41,268 nt of DNA from Paenibacillus sp. (GCA_023663345.1 JAMPHR010000001.1:359464-400731), one strand, 5' to 3'. Counted from the first letter of the stretch, positions 17,560-27,388 are shown. Numbers and translations are program-made. Notes: generated from the sequence alone by a model not told the origin.

Positions 17560-20175
17560 TTAGAATGACTGGCGTATTGTTGACAATGCGATCGACAGAC
17601 CATCGGCATCCTTACCGCCGGCCTGGGCGAATCCGGGTTGGCCTCCGCCACCACCCTTTATAGCCTTGGCAGCCTCACGTACTATGGTCGAAGCATTGAG
17701 ACCCGATTTCACGAGATCATCGGTCAGTGCTACAGTGAGCAAAGGCTTACCGGCGATATCAGCGGTAGCCGCAATGAAGGCTGTAGCCTCTGGCGAAAGC
17801 TGACGCACAAGGAAGGCCACGTTCTTAACCATCTCCGGAGCACGAACACCTGTCAGGGACACAAGCTTGCAGTGGCCTGTTTCCTGGGCATTGGCAAGAA
17901 GCTCGTTGGCAAGATTGCGGGTGCGTTCTTTCATAAACTCCTCTGCTTCCTTGCGCAATTCGGCATTCTCCTCGATAGCCCTGCGGATAGCCTGACGGAT
18001 ATCGGGGGCATTATGGAACATCTCCCCTACCGAACGGAGCGTATCGGTGAGATTGTCCATAGCCTCCTCTGTCGCCTCGCCTGTGATAGCCTCGATACGG
18101 CGTATGCCGGCTGCAATGCTCGACTCCGACACAATGCGTATCATACCGATATTTCCGGTATTGGGCACATGAGTACCGCCACAAAGCTCTACGGAATCAC
18201 CATAACGGATCACGCGGACCTCCTCACCATACTTTTCACCGAAGAGAGCCATGGCACCCATCTCGCGGGCCTCGGCAATAGGCATCGAACGATGCTCGTC
18301 AAGGGGGATGGCCTTGCGCACATTGGCATTGGCTATATGCTCTACCTTGCGTATCTCCTCAGGAGTGAGTTTCTGGAAGTGGCTGAAGTCAAAACGGAGC
18401 AGCTTGGGGGAAACGAATGAGCCTTTCTGCTCTACATGAGTTCCGAGCACCTGACGCAATGCCGCGTGAAGCAGGTGGGTCGCTGAGTGGTTGCACTCTG
18501 TGGCACGGCGGGCCTCAGCATTAATGCGGGCCTCAAATTCGGCAGTCACATCTGCGGGAAGGCTCTTGGCAAGGTGTACGGCCTGGCCGTTCTCACGCTT
18601 GGTGTCATATATCTCTATTTTCTCATCGCCGTTGATCAGCCATCCGCTGTCGCCGACCTGTCCGCCCATCTCAGCGTAGAAAGGAGTAACCGACAGAACT
18701 ATCTGATAGAAGTCCTTGCCCTTCTGCTTCACATTGCGGTAGCGGAGTATGCGGGTGAGGGCAGTTGTCGAGTCGTAACCCACAAACTCGGTCTCGCCTT
18801 CGCTGAGCACTACCCAATCGGTGGCCTCAACGGCGGCAGCGTTGCGGGCACGTGTCTTCTGAGCCTCCATCTCCTTGTCAAACTCGGCCTTGTCAAGAGT
18901 CATTCCGTTTTCCTTCAGGATAAGCTCGGTAAGATCGAGAGGGAAGCCGTAAGTATCATACAGCACGAACGCATCTTTGCCCGAAATCTCGGTCTTGCCC
19001 TCCTTGCGGGCTGCCTTTATGGCATCGTCAAGAATAGATATACCCTTGTCGAGAGTGCGGAGGAATGCGTCCTCCTCCTCCTTGATCACCTTCATGATCA
19101 GTTCACGCTGAGCGGCGATTTCAGGATAAGCTTCACCCATCGAGTCGATGAGGGTATTTACAAGCTTGTACATGAAAGCCTGCTTCTGATCGAGGAATGT
19201 GTAGGCGTAACGCACGGCACGACGCAGGATGCGACGGATCACATATCCGGCCTTTGCGTTGCCGGGGAGCTGAGAATCAGCAATGGAGAATGCGATGGTG
19301 CGCACGTGGTCGGCAATCACTCGCATGGCTATATCCACCTGCTTGTCCTCGCCATACTTTTTGCCCGAAAGGCGCGAGATGGTTTCAATCAGCGGGGTGA
19401 AGACATCGGTGTCATAATTAGACTTCTTGCCCTGGAGAGCCATGCACAGACGCTCAAATCCCATACCGGTATCAATCACCTTGGCAGGCAAGGGCTCAAG
19501 CGAGCCATCGGCCTTGCGGTTGTACTGCATGAACACAAGGTTCCAGATTTCTATCACGAGGGGATTGTCATGGTTGACGAGCGATGCGCCATCGATCTGG
19601 GCACGTTCCTCGGGAGAACGCAGGTCGATATGAATCTCGGAGCAAGGTCCGCAGGGGCCTGTATCGCCCATTTCCCAGAAATTATCGTGCTTGTTGCCAT
19701 TTATGATATGGGACACGGGCAGGTGCTGTTCCCAATAAGAGGCGGCCTCATCATCACGGGCGAGACCCTCTTCAGGTGAGCCTTCGAATACTGTAGCGTA
19801 AAGGCGGTCAGGATCAAGGCCGAGAACATCCACAAGATACTCCCAAGCCCAGTCGATAGCCTCCTTCTTGAAGTAATCGCCAAAGCTCCAGTTGCCAAGC
19901 ATCTCAAACATGGTGTGGTGGTAGGTGTCCATACCCACTTCCTCCAGGTCGTTGTGCTTGCCGGACACGCGCAGACACTTCTGCGAATCGGCCACACGCT
20001 GGTATTTCGCCGCCTTGTTGCCCAAAATAATGTCCTTAAACTGGTTCATACCGGCGTTGGTAAACATCAGTGTGGGGTCATCCTTGATCACCATCGGAGC
20101 CGATGGTACGATGTGATGGCCTTTGGAACGGAAAAATTCCTTGAATGATTCGCGTATCTCCTTTGCTGTCAACAT
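17560..20175 (-). CDS. alaS: alanine--tRNA ligase
   Basis: AlaRS charges tRNA-Ala and edits mischarged Ser and Gly. The 871-residue protein has the class II core at the N-terminus ([31 protein letters not shown]-like [26 protein letters not shown]), the middle tRNA-recognition region, an editing domain with [11 protein letters not shown] and [10 protein letters not shown] supplying the zinc-binding His/Cys residues, and a C-terminal DHHA1 region ending in [17 protein letters not shown]. Length is normal. It starts 56 bases after the ATPase stop but has its own promoter within the ATPase 3' end. Confidence 0.97.
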   Translation of the reverse strand: MLTAKEIRESFKEFFRSKGHHIVPSAPMVIKDDPTLMFTNAGMNQFKDIILGNKAAKYQRVADSQKCLRVSGKHNDLEEVGMDTYHHTMFEMLGNWSFGDYFKKEAIDWAWEYLVDVLGLDPDRLYATVFEGSPEEGLARDDEAASYWEQHLPVSHIINGNKHDNFWEMGDTGPCGPCSEIHIDLRSPEERAQIDGASLVNHDNPLVIEIWNLVFMQYNRKADGSLEPLPAKVIDTGMGFERLCMALQGKKSNYDTDVFTPLIETISRLSGKKYGEDKQVDIAMRVIADHVRTIAFSIADSQLPGNAKAGYVIRRILRRAVRYAYTFLDQKQAFMYKLVNTLIDSMGEAYPEIAAQRELIMKVIKEEEDAFLRTLDKGISILDDAIKAARKEGKTEISGKDAFVLYDTYGFPLDLTELILKENGMTLDKAEFDKEMEAQKTRARNAAAVEATDWVVLSEGETEFVGYDSTTALTRILRYRNVKQKGKDFYQIVLSVTPFYAEMGGQVGDSGWLINGDEKIEIYDTKRENGQAVHLAKSLPADVTAEFEARINAEARRATECNHSATHLLHAALRQVLGTHVEQKGSFVSPKLLRFDFSHFQKLTPEEIRKVEHIANANVRKAIPLDEHRSMPIAEAREMGAMALFGEKYGEEVRVIRYGDSVELCGGTHVPNTGNIGMIRIVSESSIAAGIRRIEAITGEATEEAMDNLTDTLRSVGEMFHNAPDIRQAIRRAIEENAELRKEAEEFMKERTRNLANELLANAQETGHCKLVSLTGVRAPEMVKNVAFLVRQLSPEATAFIAATADIAGKPLLTVALTDDLVKSGLNASTIVREAAKAIKGGGGGQPGFAQAGGKDADGLSIALSTIRQSF

Positions 20176-20226
20176 GATTTATTATTGTTATTGAGCTGAT
20201 TGATTCAATTTATAATTTTCGGGGTA

Positions 20227-20257
20227 CAAAGTTAAACATTTTTTCTCTTTCGACCAA
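20227..20257 (-). promoter_or_regulatory. promoter of alaS
   Basis: On the minus strand TTG (20257-20255), a 20-base spacer, then TAACTTTG (20234-20227). It overlaps the last codons and stop of the P-type ATPase. The predicted leader is about 45 bases. Confidence 0.78.
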
Positions 20258-22940
20258 AGAGACGGCATATTTCGCCAACCCAAAGCACCACCGATGTCCC
20301 ACCTATTATAATAAGCCAATCGGTCAACTTGAGAGGCACCACGTTGAAAAACTCCTGACCGAGCTGCACAATGGCGATCTGCCCTATCAGTATGCCTACG
20401 ACGATACCCACAAATTCCGAACATCCTTTCATGTGCAATGCCGAACGTCCTGTGGCGAATGCCTTGGCATTGAACATATTCCAAAACTGCAGGAATACGA
20501 ATATAGTAAAGAACATCGACAGCTCGTAAGGCGACAGCCCCTTGTTGACCGGAAGGAACGGCACCTTCCACATCTGGGTAAGCGAATCAAGCTCGGTGTG
20601 CTGGAAATACCACAGCAATGCGAACAGCAGGAAGAAGAACAGTGCTCCTACACCCACTATGAGCCATGCCATAGGCTTGTTGATTATAAATGCCGACCGT
20701 GATCGCGGCTTCTCCTCCATCACGCTTTGCGACGGAGGCAGGGTGGCGAGTGCCATTGCGGCAAACGTATCCATTATAAGGTTGACCCACAGCATCTGGG
20801 TCACCGTCAGCGGAGATTGCATGCCCATGAAAGCTCCGGCTAGCACGATGAACGACGCAGCCACATTGACCGTCATCTGGAACAAGATAAAACGCTGGAT
20901 GTTGCGATACAGCGACCTACCCCACATCACCGCCCGACCTATCGAAGTAAACGAATTGTCGATGATGGTTATATCCGAGGCCTCCTTTGCCACCGAGGTG
21001 CCGTCGCCCATCGACAGTCCCACATGGGCTGCTTTTAACGCAGGGGCATCATTGGTGCCGTCGCCGGTCACAGCCACCACCTCGTTACGTGCCTGCAGAG
21101 CCTCCACAAGCCTTTTCTTGTCCATAGGCCTGGCCCTTGCTATGATCTTAAGATCCTCTACCCTGTCACGAAGCTCGGTATCTGACAGCGCGGCAAATTC
21201 AGTGCCGGTGATAATGTTACGGTCGCCGTCTGTATTTTCCCACAGGCCTATCTGCCGGCCTATCTCCCTTGCAGTAGCCGGAGTGTCGCCCGTCACGATC
21301 TTCACCTTTATACCGGCATTCCGCACCTCGGAAACAGCCTGAGGCACATCTGCCCGCACAGGGTCCGAGATAGCCACCACTCCGAGGAAACGTAAAGAAT
21401 CGGACATCGCGGAAATACATTGCATATCAACACCGGTCCCCGCAGGCACTTCGGCACAGGCGAAGCCCAATGTCCTCATCGCCTGGTTCTGATATGAAAG
21501 CAACTGCTTGTCAAGCGATTCACGGCTTACCCCCTCGGGAAAATCGCCACACAACGAGGCTATTATCTCAGGAGCGCCTTTGACATACAGCATCTCGCGC
21601 CCGTCGCTCCTGCGCACAAGGGTAGCCATATATTTTCTTTCGGTAGTGAACGGAAGCTCATCTACCACAGTCACAGCCTCTTTCAGCGCAAGATAATCCA
21701 CCTCCTGGATATTAAGCCATAGCAACAACGCTCCCTCGGTAGGATTCCCGAGCGCTACCGGGCGCGACGGATCCGACATGTCGAGTTGGGCTGTGCTATT
21801 CACGGCGATACCTTCGGCAATATCAAGCGATAGGCCGCCGTCAGGCAATGATAGCCTTTGACCGTCAAGGCCATAGAACGATGTGGTGCTCACCTGCATC
21901 TGATTTTGGGTGAGAGTGCCTGTCTTGTCAGTGCATATCACCGTGGTAGCGCCCATCGTCTCACATGCGTGCATCTTGCGCACCAGGTTGTTGGTCTTGA
22001 TCATCCTGCGCATCGAATATGCGAGCGACAATGTTACCGACATCGGCAATCCCTCGGGCACCGACACCACTACAAGTGTAACGGCGATCATGAGAGTCTG
22101 AAGGAAATACGCCATGAAATGTACCCATTCAAACTCAATGGCCGGATTGGTGAAATACATAATCACCCTACCGGCCACTATAAGCGTCGCAAAAGCATAG
22201 CTCACCTTGGTGATCAGAGCGCCAAGGCCTTCGAGCTGTTCGTTCAGGGGGGTCTTTACGCTGTCATCGATCTGCGCGGCCTCAAACACCTTGCCATTCT
22301 CAGTGGAGTCACCCACAGCGGTAACTATCATAACGCCATGCCCCTCCATCACTTTGGTTCCGCGCATCACCATGTCGGACGGGAAAGTAGCCTCGGGGTC
22401 AAAATCGTCGGGGTTGACAGTCTTATGGGCCACCGGCTCACCCGTGAGCGTCGACTCATCGACATTCAGCGACACAGCCTCCTCAAGTCGGCCGTCGGCA
22501 GGGATTTCCTCGCCTGTATTCAGCATCACCACGTCGCCGACCACAATATCTTTCTTAGGCACTTCGATCGTGAGCCCGTTGCGCACCACCTGAACTTTTA
22601 CATCATCGTTGACCTTATTAAGCAACGAAAATTCCTTATCGGCCTTACGCTCGAAGTAAAACGCGAGCGTGGTGGCAAGGATTATGGCCATGAATATGCC
22701 CACAGGCTCAAAGAACACATATCCGCCCTCATCCAGAGCCACATACTCATAAATGGATATAGCCACCGACAGCACACCGGCGACAAGCAGTATAACTATA
22801 AGCGGATCGGAAAATTTCTCAAGAAACAGCTTCCACTCCGACACTTTGGCCGGAGGTGTGAGCACATTGGAGCCATGCTCCCGGCGGCTTTGGGCCACCT
22901 GTTCATCATTCAGACCGGTATAACGATGCGTTTTACCCAT
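20232..22940 (-). CDS. P-type (IIB-like) calcium-translocating ATPase
   Basis: This 902-residue P-type ATPase probably exports Ca2+ at the inner membrane. It shows a cation-ATPase N-terminal domain, two membrane hairpins (about 45-65 and 80-98), the actuator motif TLTGEP (about 164-169), PEGLP (295-299) in the ion-binding helix, the phosphorylation motif DKTGTLTQ (338-345) with D338, TGDTPATA, MDKKRLV, VTGDGTNDAPALK and six C-terminal helices with NLIMDTFAAMALATLPPS, the plasma-membrane Ca2+ pump (type IIB) form. There is no C-terminal regulatory tail beyond the last helix. Substrate is inferred from these motifs. A terminator for the upstream lipoprotein gene suggests it is transcribed separately. 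Confidence 0.92.
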   Translation of the reverse strand: MGKTHRYTGLNDEQVAQSRREHGSNVLTPPAKVSEWKLFLEKFSDPLIVILLVAGVLSVAISIYEYVALDEGGYVFFEPVGIFMAIILATTLAFYFERKADKEFSLLNKVNDDVKVQVVRNGLTIEVPKKDIVVGDVVMLNTGEEIPADGRLEEAVSLNVDESTLTGEPVAHKTVNPDDFDPEATFPSDMVMRGTKVMEGHGVMIVTAVGDSTENGKVFEAAQIDDSVKTPLNEQLEGLGALITKVSYAFATLIVAGRVIMYFTNPAIEFEWVHFMAYFLQTLMIAVTLVVVSVPEGLPMSVTLSLAYSMRRMIKTNNLVRKMHACETMGATTVICTDKTGTLTQNQMQVSTTSFYGLDGQRLSLPDGGLSLDIAEGIAVNSTAQLDMSDPSRPVALGNPTEGALLLWLNIQEVDYLALKEAVTVVDELPFTTERKYMATLVRRSDGREMLYVKGAPEIIASLCGDFPEGVSRESLDKQLLSYQNQAMRTLGFACAEVPAGTGVDMQCISAMSDSLRFLGVVAISDPVRADVPQAVSEVRNAGIKVKIVTGDTPATAREIGRQIGLWENTDGDRNIITGTEFAALSDTELRDRVEDLKIIARARPMDKKRLVEALQARNEVVAVTGDGTNDAPALKAAHVGLSMGDGTSVAKEASDITIIDNSFTSIGRAVMWGRSLYRNIQRFILFQMTVNVAASFIVLAGAFMGMQSPLTVTQMLWVNLIMDTFAAMALATLPPSQSVMEEKPRSRSAFIINKPMAWLIVGVGALFFFLLFALLWYFQHTELDSLTQMWKVPFLPVNKGLSPYELSMFFTIFVFLQFWNMFNAKAFATGRSALHMKGCSEFVGIVVGILIGQIAIVQLGQEFFNVVPLKLTDWLIIIGGTSVVLWVGEICRLFGRKRKNV

Positions 22941-22983
22941 AATAATTTTATATTGATCCTATCTGGGGAAATATACGGGAACG

Positions 22984-23025
22984 AAAAAAGCTGGTCACTC
23001 GTAACATGCTACGGGCAATCAGCTT
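22984..23025 (-). terminator. intrinsic terminator after the small lipoprotein gene
   Basis: On the minus strand AAGCTG (23025-23020) pairs with CAGCTT (22993-22988), enclosing a smaller CGTA/TACG stem, and the structure is followed by a run of T (plus-strand A, 22984-22989). Confidence 0.65.
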
Positions 23026-23086
23026 GATACCTTTGAAGCGACGGTAGTTAATCGCCGCCGGCGCTTCTACGTTAGGCGTGCGCTAA

Positions 23087-23281
23087 TTATTCAGCAACTA
23101 CGGCTGAGTCAGCTACAACTGCAGAATCAGCGGGAGCTACAGAGTCAACTACAGCTACCTCTTCTACTACAGTCTCTTCTGCTACGGGCTCGGCAGCTTC
23201 CTGAGCAGCCTTGTCAGAAGAACCGCAGGAGAACAAAGATGCGCTGAATGCTACAGCGGCTACTAAAACTAACTTTTTCAT
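23087..23281 (-). CDS. small acidic Ala/Val-rich lipoprotein
   Basis: This is a 64-residue lipoprotein. It has a signal peptide MKKLVLVAAVAFSASLFSC with lipobox LFSC and lipidated C19, then GSSDKAAQEAAEP and a low-complexity tail rich in Ala, Val, Glu, Asp and Ser that contains two ADSAVV repeats. Mature charge is strongly acidic. It has a near-perfect promoter and its own terminator, so it is a single-gene transcript and may be well expressed. I do not recognise a function; similar tiny Ala/Glu-rich lipoproteins are common in Bacteroidales. Confidence 0.8.
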   Translation of the reverse strand: MKKLVLVAAVAFSASLFSCGSSDKAAQEAAEPVAEETVVEEVAVVDSVAPADSAVVADSAVVAE

Positions 23282-23332
23282 TTCTTTTTTCTCGTTAAAT
23301 TATTGAACAATATTTAAGCTTCAAAAACAGCG

Positions 23333-23362
23333 CAAAGGTATAACAAAAAACTGATATGGCAA
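23333..23362 (-). promoter_or_regulatory. promoter of the small lipoprotein gene
   Basis: On the minus strand TTG (23362-23360), a 19-base spacer, then TACCTTTG (23340-23333). The predicted leader is about 45 bases. Confidence 0.82.
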
Positions 23363-23486
23363 AGTATTTTTTAGATTTTTTTTGGCGGACGGCGCTTTTT
23401 ATGTGAAAAGATTTAAATTTTCGTAAAACGGACGCCCGATTTTTAACAAGACAACCTTTTTAAATGGAAATTTGGCACTTTATTCG

Positions 23487-23494
23487 TACCTTTG
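23487..23494 (+). promoter_or_regulatory. -7 box of merR-mltG (TACCTTTG)
   Basis: A perfect TAnnTTTG box ends 26 bases before the chosen merR start at 23521. It excludes the TTG/ATG starts further upstream in the same frame. No TTG lies 19-21 bases before it. Confidence 0.6.
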
Positions 23495-23520
23495 CACATG
23501 AGCGTCATAAGCTCCTTTTT

Positions 23521-23859
23521 ATGGCACAATCTACAAGCAAAAAATACTATAAGATAAGTGAAGTGGCCGAGATGATTGATGTCGCACCGTCCACGTTGCG
23601 TTTTTGGGAGACGCAGTTCAACATTCTCAAGCCCCGCAGAAACGACAAAGGCACCCGCTACTACACCCCCGCCGACATTGACAATGCAAGGATGATAAAA
23701 TACCTTGTTCATGACAAAGGACTCAAGATCGAAGCCGCCCTTGAGGAGATACGGGTAAACCGCGACGGCATTTCCCGCAAGGCCGCCGCACTTAAACGTC
23801 TCACCGACGTGCGCGACAAGATACAATCAGTGATCGATTCACTTCATAAACTACGTTGA
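23521..23859 (+). CDS. MerR family transcriptional regulator
   Basis: This is a short 112-residue MerR-type DNA-binding protein. The winged helix is at about 9-75: KYYKISEVAEMIDVAPSTLRFWETQF then RRNDKGTRYYTPADID, where RYY is the usual wing arginine-tyrosine motif. A coiled-coil dimerisation helix follows (VRDKIQSVIDSLHKLR). There is no cysteine-rich or drug-binding effector domain, so a ligand is not evident. I chose the ATG at 23521 from family length and the promoter position. It is 2 bases from mltG, so the two are surely co-transcribed. Confidence 0.88.
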   Translation: MAQSTSKKYYKISEVAEMIDVAPSTLRFWETQFNILKPRRNDKGTRYYTPADIDNARMIKYLVHDKGLKIEAALEEIRVNRDGISRKAAALKRLTDVRDKIQSVIDSLHKLR

Positions 23860-23861
23860 CA

Positions 23862-24935
23862 ATGGCCACGACAAAAAAGAAAACCAAGAAGGGCTCGTCA
23901 GGCAACGCATCCTGGGCCCGCAGGCACTCTCTCGGGATCATGACAGCCGCAATCGCTGTAATCGTAGCCATCGGAGCCGTACTTGCTTTCGCTTTCATTC
24001 CCTATACCGGAGGTATGGACCGGGACGGCGATTGGGTATATGTGCCCCACGGAGCCACCCCGGCACAAGTGAGGGATAGCCTTAAATGCTCGTTGGGATC
24101 TTCGATGGGCACACGCGTATATATAATGTGGAAACTTATGGGCAACAACCCGGCCCGCACCGAGGGTGCATATCGCGTGAATTTCGGGCAGACCGCTCTC
24201 GGCATAGCCCGTAGAATGGCCACCGGACGGCAGACTCCGGTGAGAGTATCGTTCAACGGCACCCGCACCATGCCTCAGCTCGCCGAAAAGATAGCCTCGC
24301 AACTGCAATGCACCCCCGAAGAATTCCTTGACGCATGTTCCGATGTATTGCCCTCCCACGGATTTTCACGCGCCATGTATCCGGCGGCATTCATACCCGA
24401 CACTTACGAATTTTACTGGAGTGCCACTCCCGAAAACGTAGTGAGGCGTCTTCTCGACTACCGTAACAATTTCTGGAGCGATACCAGGGTGGCCAAGGCG
24501 AAAGCCCTCGGGCTTAGCAAAGTGGAAGTCGCGACAGTCGCTTCCATCATCGAGGAGGAGACTGCCAAGAAAGACGAACGCCCCATGGTGGCACGCCTGT
24601 ACCTCAACCGTCTCGATAAAGGAATACGGCTACAGGCCGACCCTACGGTAAAATATGCCGTGGGCGATTTCTCACTCCGCCGCATAAGAGGTGAACACCT
24701 CAAGGTTTCATCCCCCTACAACACCTATCGCGTACAGGGACTTCCTCCGGGACCCATACGTGTCCCCTCTGGGGCCGCAATCGACGATGTGCTCAATGCG
24801 CCACACCATAATTATATATATATGTGTGCCAAAGAGGACTTCTCGGGCTACCACAATTTCGCGGTAGACTACGCGACCCACCAGGCCAATGCGAAAAGAT
24901 ACCAGAAAGAGCTGAACCGCCGCAATATCAAGTAG
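23862..24935 (+). CDS. mltG: endolytic murein transglycosylase MltG
   Basis: MltG cuts nascent glycan strands near the inner membrane and so sets glycan length. The 357-residue protein has a Lys-rich cytoplasmic tail, one membrane helix (about 25-46), a LysM-like region and a YceG catalytic domain with NGTRTMPQLAEKIAS, GFIPDTYEF-like AAFIPDTYEFYW (175-186), the catalytic segment VASIIEEETAKKDERPMVARLYLNRL with the likely catalytic E231, LQADPTVKYA, and SPYNTYRVQGLPPGPI. I used the ATG at 23862; a TTG two codons earlier overlaps the merR stop. Length is typical. Confidence 0.93.
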   Translation: MATTKKKTKKGSSGNASWARRHSLGIMTAAIAVIVAIGAVLAFAFIPYTGGMDRDGDWVYVPHGATPAQVRDSLKCSLGSSMGTRVYIMWKLMGNNPARTEGAYRVNFGQTALGIARRMATGRQTPVRVSFNGTRTMPQLAEKIASQLQCTPEEFLDACSDVLPSHGFSRAMYPAAFIPDTYEFYWSATPENVVRRLLDYRNNFWSDTRVAKAKALGLSKVEVATVASIIEEETAKKDERPMVARLYLNRLDKGIRLQADPTVKYAVGDFSLRRIRGEHLKVSSPYNTYRVQGLPPGPIRVPSGAAIDDVLNAPHHNYIYMCAKEDFSGYHNFAVDYATHQANAKRYQKELNRRNIK

Positions 24936-25088
24936 CGCCATGGCATCGCGTTGCGTGAAAGAATTTTTGCATTATTAAGATATTGCAAAAGGCCATTAAA
25001 CTTTCAGCAATACTTTTTTGTTATTTTTATAATAACATTCATCAATGGCGGCCTCACGAACCGCCTCATCATCAAAAACTATTTATTT

Positions 25089-25697
25089 ATGAAAGCGTTA
25101 AAAGTAGCATTAGCGTTCATCGCCCTCATGATTGGCACCGCTTCAGCCAATGCAGGTGGAGTATTTCGTTTCGGCCCCAAAGTGGGACTCACAGTCAACG
25201 AGCTTCATTTCAACAACAGTACATTTGACAGCAGCAACAAGACAGGATGGACCGCCGGCCTCATGACCGAGTTCAAGGTCCCCGTAATAGGTATAGGAGC
25301 CGACCTCTCGCTGATGTACGTGCGTCGCAACTCTGAGTTCATGGTGAGCAATCAGATTGCAAAGGACAACCGCGACTACATCGAAATTCCCCTCAACCTA
25401 CGCTACAATTTCTCATTGCCTTTGATCAATAACGTGGTACTACCCTACGTAGCCGTCGGCCCGAGCATCTCGATGCTCACCAGCCACAAGCACATTGCCG
25501 AGGGATTTGCCAACAAGTCGGTCGATTGGGCACTCAATTTCGGCATCGGCGTCCAGCTCATCAAGCATATCGACGTGAGCGCACGTTACGGTCTTGGCCT
25601 CACCAAAGCTGCCAAGGTTGTCGACAGCGACATCAACGGCGCTGGTATTCAGGGCAAAAACCGTTATTGGACCATCTCGGTAGCATATCTTTTCTAA
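25089..25697 (+). CDS. outer-membrane beta-barrel (porin family) protein
   Basis: This 202-residue protein has a signal peptide (MKALKVALAF to about ANA at residues 21-23) followed by a repeating amphipathic beta-strand pattern: FRFGPKVGLTVN, WTAGLMTEFKVPVIGIGADLSLMYVRR, IEIPLNLRYNFSLP, LPYVAVGPSIS, VDWALNFGIGVQLIKHIDVSARYGLGLT, and a C-terminal strand ending WTISVAYLF with the terminal aromatic residue recognised by BamA. It matches the small 8-stranded barrel type common in Bacteroidota. The frame extends 46 codons upstream, but the signal peptide sets the start at 25089. The neuD-like gene follows after 2 bases, which suggests an operon. Confidence 0.86.
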   Translation: MKALKVALAFIALMIGTASANAGGVFRFGPKVGLTVNELHFNNSTFDSSNKTGWTAGLMTEFKVPVIGIGADLSLMYVRRNSEFMVSNQIAKDNRDYIEIPLNLRYNFSLPLINNVVLPYVAVGPSISMLTSHKHIAEGFANKSVDWALNFGIGVQLIKHIDVSARYGLGLTKAAKVVDSDINGAGIQGKNRYWTISVAYLF

Positions 25698-25699
25698 AC

Positions 25700-26326
25700 G
25701 TGAGCAAAAAACTCATTCTCATAGGAGGAGGGGGCCATGCCCTTTCTCTCCTTGATATAATCCCGTCGTCAATCGTGGCGACGGGATATGTTGATTCCCG
25801 GCCATCAGGCATCATCAACCTGCCTTGGACTGGAGATGACGACAGCTTTATCTCCACCTGTTCACCCGATAGCCACGAGATCCTGATCACCATGGTAAGC
25901 GGAGCCGACTGCAATCTGTCCAAGCGCGCCGGCATCATCAGTCGATACAGCGCTTACGACTCTCCCATCGTTATTGCGCCATCGGCCATTGTCTCGCCAT
26001 CAGCGGTTATCGGAAACGGCACGGCGGTATTCCACCGCACGGTCATCAACGCCGGCACCACCATAGGCCGTCACTCCATCGTCAACACCGGAGCCATCGT
26101 GGAGCATGAATGTACTATCGGTAACAATGTGTTCATCGGCCCCGGAGCCATAATCTGCGGTGGCGTGACAATCGGCGACAACACTTACATCGGGGCCGGT
26201 GCCGTACTGAAGCCAAGCATTACAATATCGGGCGGATGCGTGATAGGACTCGCCGGAGCGGTGACATCCGACATCAAGTCGCCCGGCACATATATCGGAG
26301 TACCCGCAAAAAGACTTCACGACTGA
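25700..26326 (+). CDS. neuD: NeuD-type sugar O-acetyltransferase, GTG start
   Basis: This 208-residue protein has a small Rossmann-like N-terminus (KKLILIGGGGHALSLLDII, residues 3-21) and a C-terminal left-handed beta-helix of hexapeptide repeats (about 90-185: VIGNGTAVFHRTVINAGTTIGRHSIV, ATIEHECTIGNNVFIGPGAIICGGVTIGDNTYIGAGAVL). This is the NeuD/PglD acetyltransferase layout, using acetyl-CoA on sialic acid or bacillosamine-like sugars. The GTG at 25700 is the only plausible start: it lies 2 bases after the barrel gene stop and directly precedes the conserved SKKLILIGGGGH. Followed by neuB, which favours a nonulosonic-acid role over PglD. Confidence 0.82.
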   Translation: MSKKLILIGGGGHALSLLDIIPSSIVATGYVDSRPSGIINLPWTGDDDSFISTCSPDSHEILITMVSGADCNLSKRAGIISRYSAYDSPIVIAPSAIVSPSAVIGNGTAVFHRTVINAGTTIGRHSIVNTGAIVEHECTIGNNVFIGPGAIICGGVTIGDNTYIGAGAVLKPSITISGGCVIGLAGAVTSDIKSPGTYIGVPAKRLHD

Positions 26327-26352
26327 AAATTCCAAGCCTCCACATCATCACC

Positions 26353-27369
26353 ATGAGCAATCAGCATCACCACACAATAATAATTGCCGAAGCCGGCGTA
26401 AATCATAACGGATCCGTCGAGAATGCCATCAAACTTGTACACAAAGCAGCCGAGGCCGGAGTGGACTATGTGAAATTCCAGACATTCAAGGCTGAGAATC
26501 TCGTGTCAGCATCCGCGCCGAAAGCCCAATATCAGAAAGAGAACTGTGGCAGCGATGGAAACCAACTCTCCATGCTGAAAGCATTGGAACTCACTGAGGC
26601 CGAATTTATCCTGGTTGCTGAAGAATGTCGGAAATGCGGGATAGGATTCCTGAGCACACCTTTCGATATGGATTCCATCGGCTTCCTCAGCCGATTGGAT
26701 ATGGATTACTGGAAAATACCATCGGGGGAGATCACCAATCTGCCTTACCTGAGGCGAATCGCCGGCATGGACCGTCGTGTGATATTGTCAACTGGCATGT
26801 CCACTCTAAGCGAGGTGAATGATGCCGTAAAGGCACTTAACGACAGTGGCCTGCCATCCGATAAAATATATCTGCTTCACTGCACCACGCAATACCCTAC
26901 CCCATTTGAAGCCGTCAACCTCCGGGCAATGGAAACCCTCAGGCAAGTAGGATGCGCCGGTGTCGGCTACAGCGACCACACACGGGGGATAAGCGTTCCA
27001 ATAGCGGCTGTAGCCATTGGTGCACAGATAATCGAAAAGCATTTCACTCTCGACCGCTCCATGCCGGGCCCCGACCATAAAGCCTCGCTCACGCCCGATG
27101 AATTGGCCGATATGGTCAAGGCTATCAGGGAAGTGGAACTGGCCGTAGGCTCCTCTGCCAAAGAGGTTACAGAAGTGGAACGACCAAATATCACGGTAGC
27201 ACGCAAGAGCATCGTGGCCTCCCGGCATATTAATAAGGGTGAGCTACTTACCGATGACAACCTTACGGCCAAACGTCCAGGCGACGGGCTCTCGCCCATG
27301 ATGTGGGACAGCGTGATCGGCACCACGGCTATCAGAGATTTCGATAGGGATGAACAGATAAGGCTATAA
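26353..27369 (+). CDS. neuB: N-acetylneuraminate (nonulosonate) synthase
   Basis: NeuB condenses N-acetylmannosamine or a related sugar with phosphoenolpyruvate to give sialic acid, legionaminic or pseudaminic-type acids. The 338-residue protein has an N-terminal TIM barrel with IIAEAGVNHNGS, VDYVKFQTFKAENLVS, PSGEITNLPYL, STGMSTLSEV, HCTTQYPTPFEAVNL, GYSDHTRG and EKHFTLDRSMPGPDHKASL, and a C-terminal SAF (antifreeze-like) domain (about 275-338). I took the ATG at 26353 from the family N-terminus. No neuA (CMP transferase) or neuC (epimerase) is in the window, so the exact product is open. Confidence 0.92.
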   Translation: MSNQHHHTIIIAEAGVNHNGSVENAIKLVHKAAEAGVDYVKFQTFKAENLVSASAPKAQYQKENCGSDGNQLSMLKALELTEAEFILVAEECRKCGIGFLSTPFDMDSIGFLSRLDMDYWKIPSGEITNLPYLRRIAGMDRRVILSTGMSTLSEVNDAVKALNDSGLPSDKIYLLHCTTQYPTPFEAVNLRAMETLRQVGCAGVGYSDHTRGISVPIAAVAIGAQIIEKHFTLDRSMPGPDHKASLTPDELADMVKAIREVELAVGSSAKEVTEVERPNITVARKSIVASRHINKGELLTDDNLTAKRPGDGLSPMMWDSVIGTTAIRDFDRDEQIRL

Positions 27370-27388
27370 TACCCGAATTATTCTCCGC

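Noticed and set aside
18487-19779. 430-codon open frame on the plus strand
   Set aside because: It is antisense to alaS, has no recognisable domain and arises from the codon bias of alaS.
21858-23027. 389-codon open frame on the plus strand
   Set aside because: It lies antisense to the P-type ATPase; His/Arg-rich shadow sequence without domains.
25526-25699. N-terminal extension of the neuD-like protein starting at an ATG
   Set aside because: It overlaps the barrel gene out of frame and has low-complexity Arg-rich sequence; the GTG at 25700 directly precedes the conserved domain.
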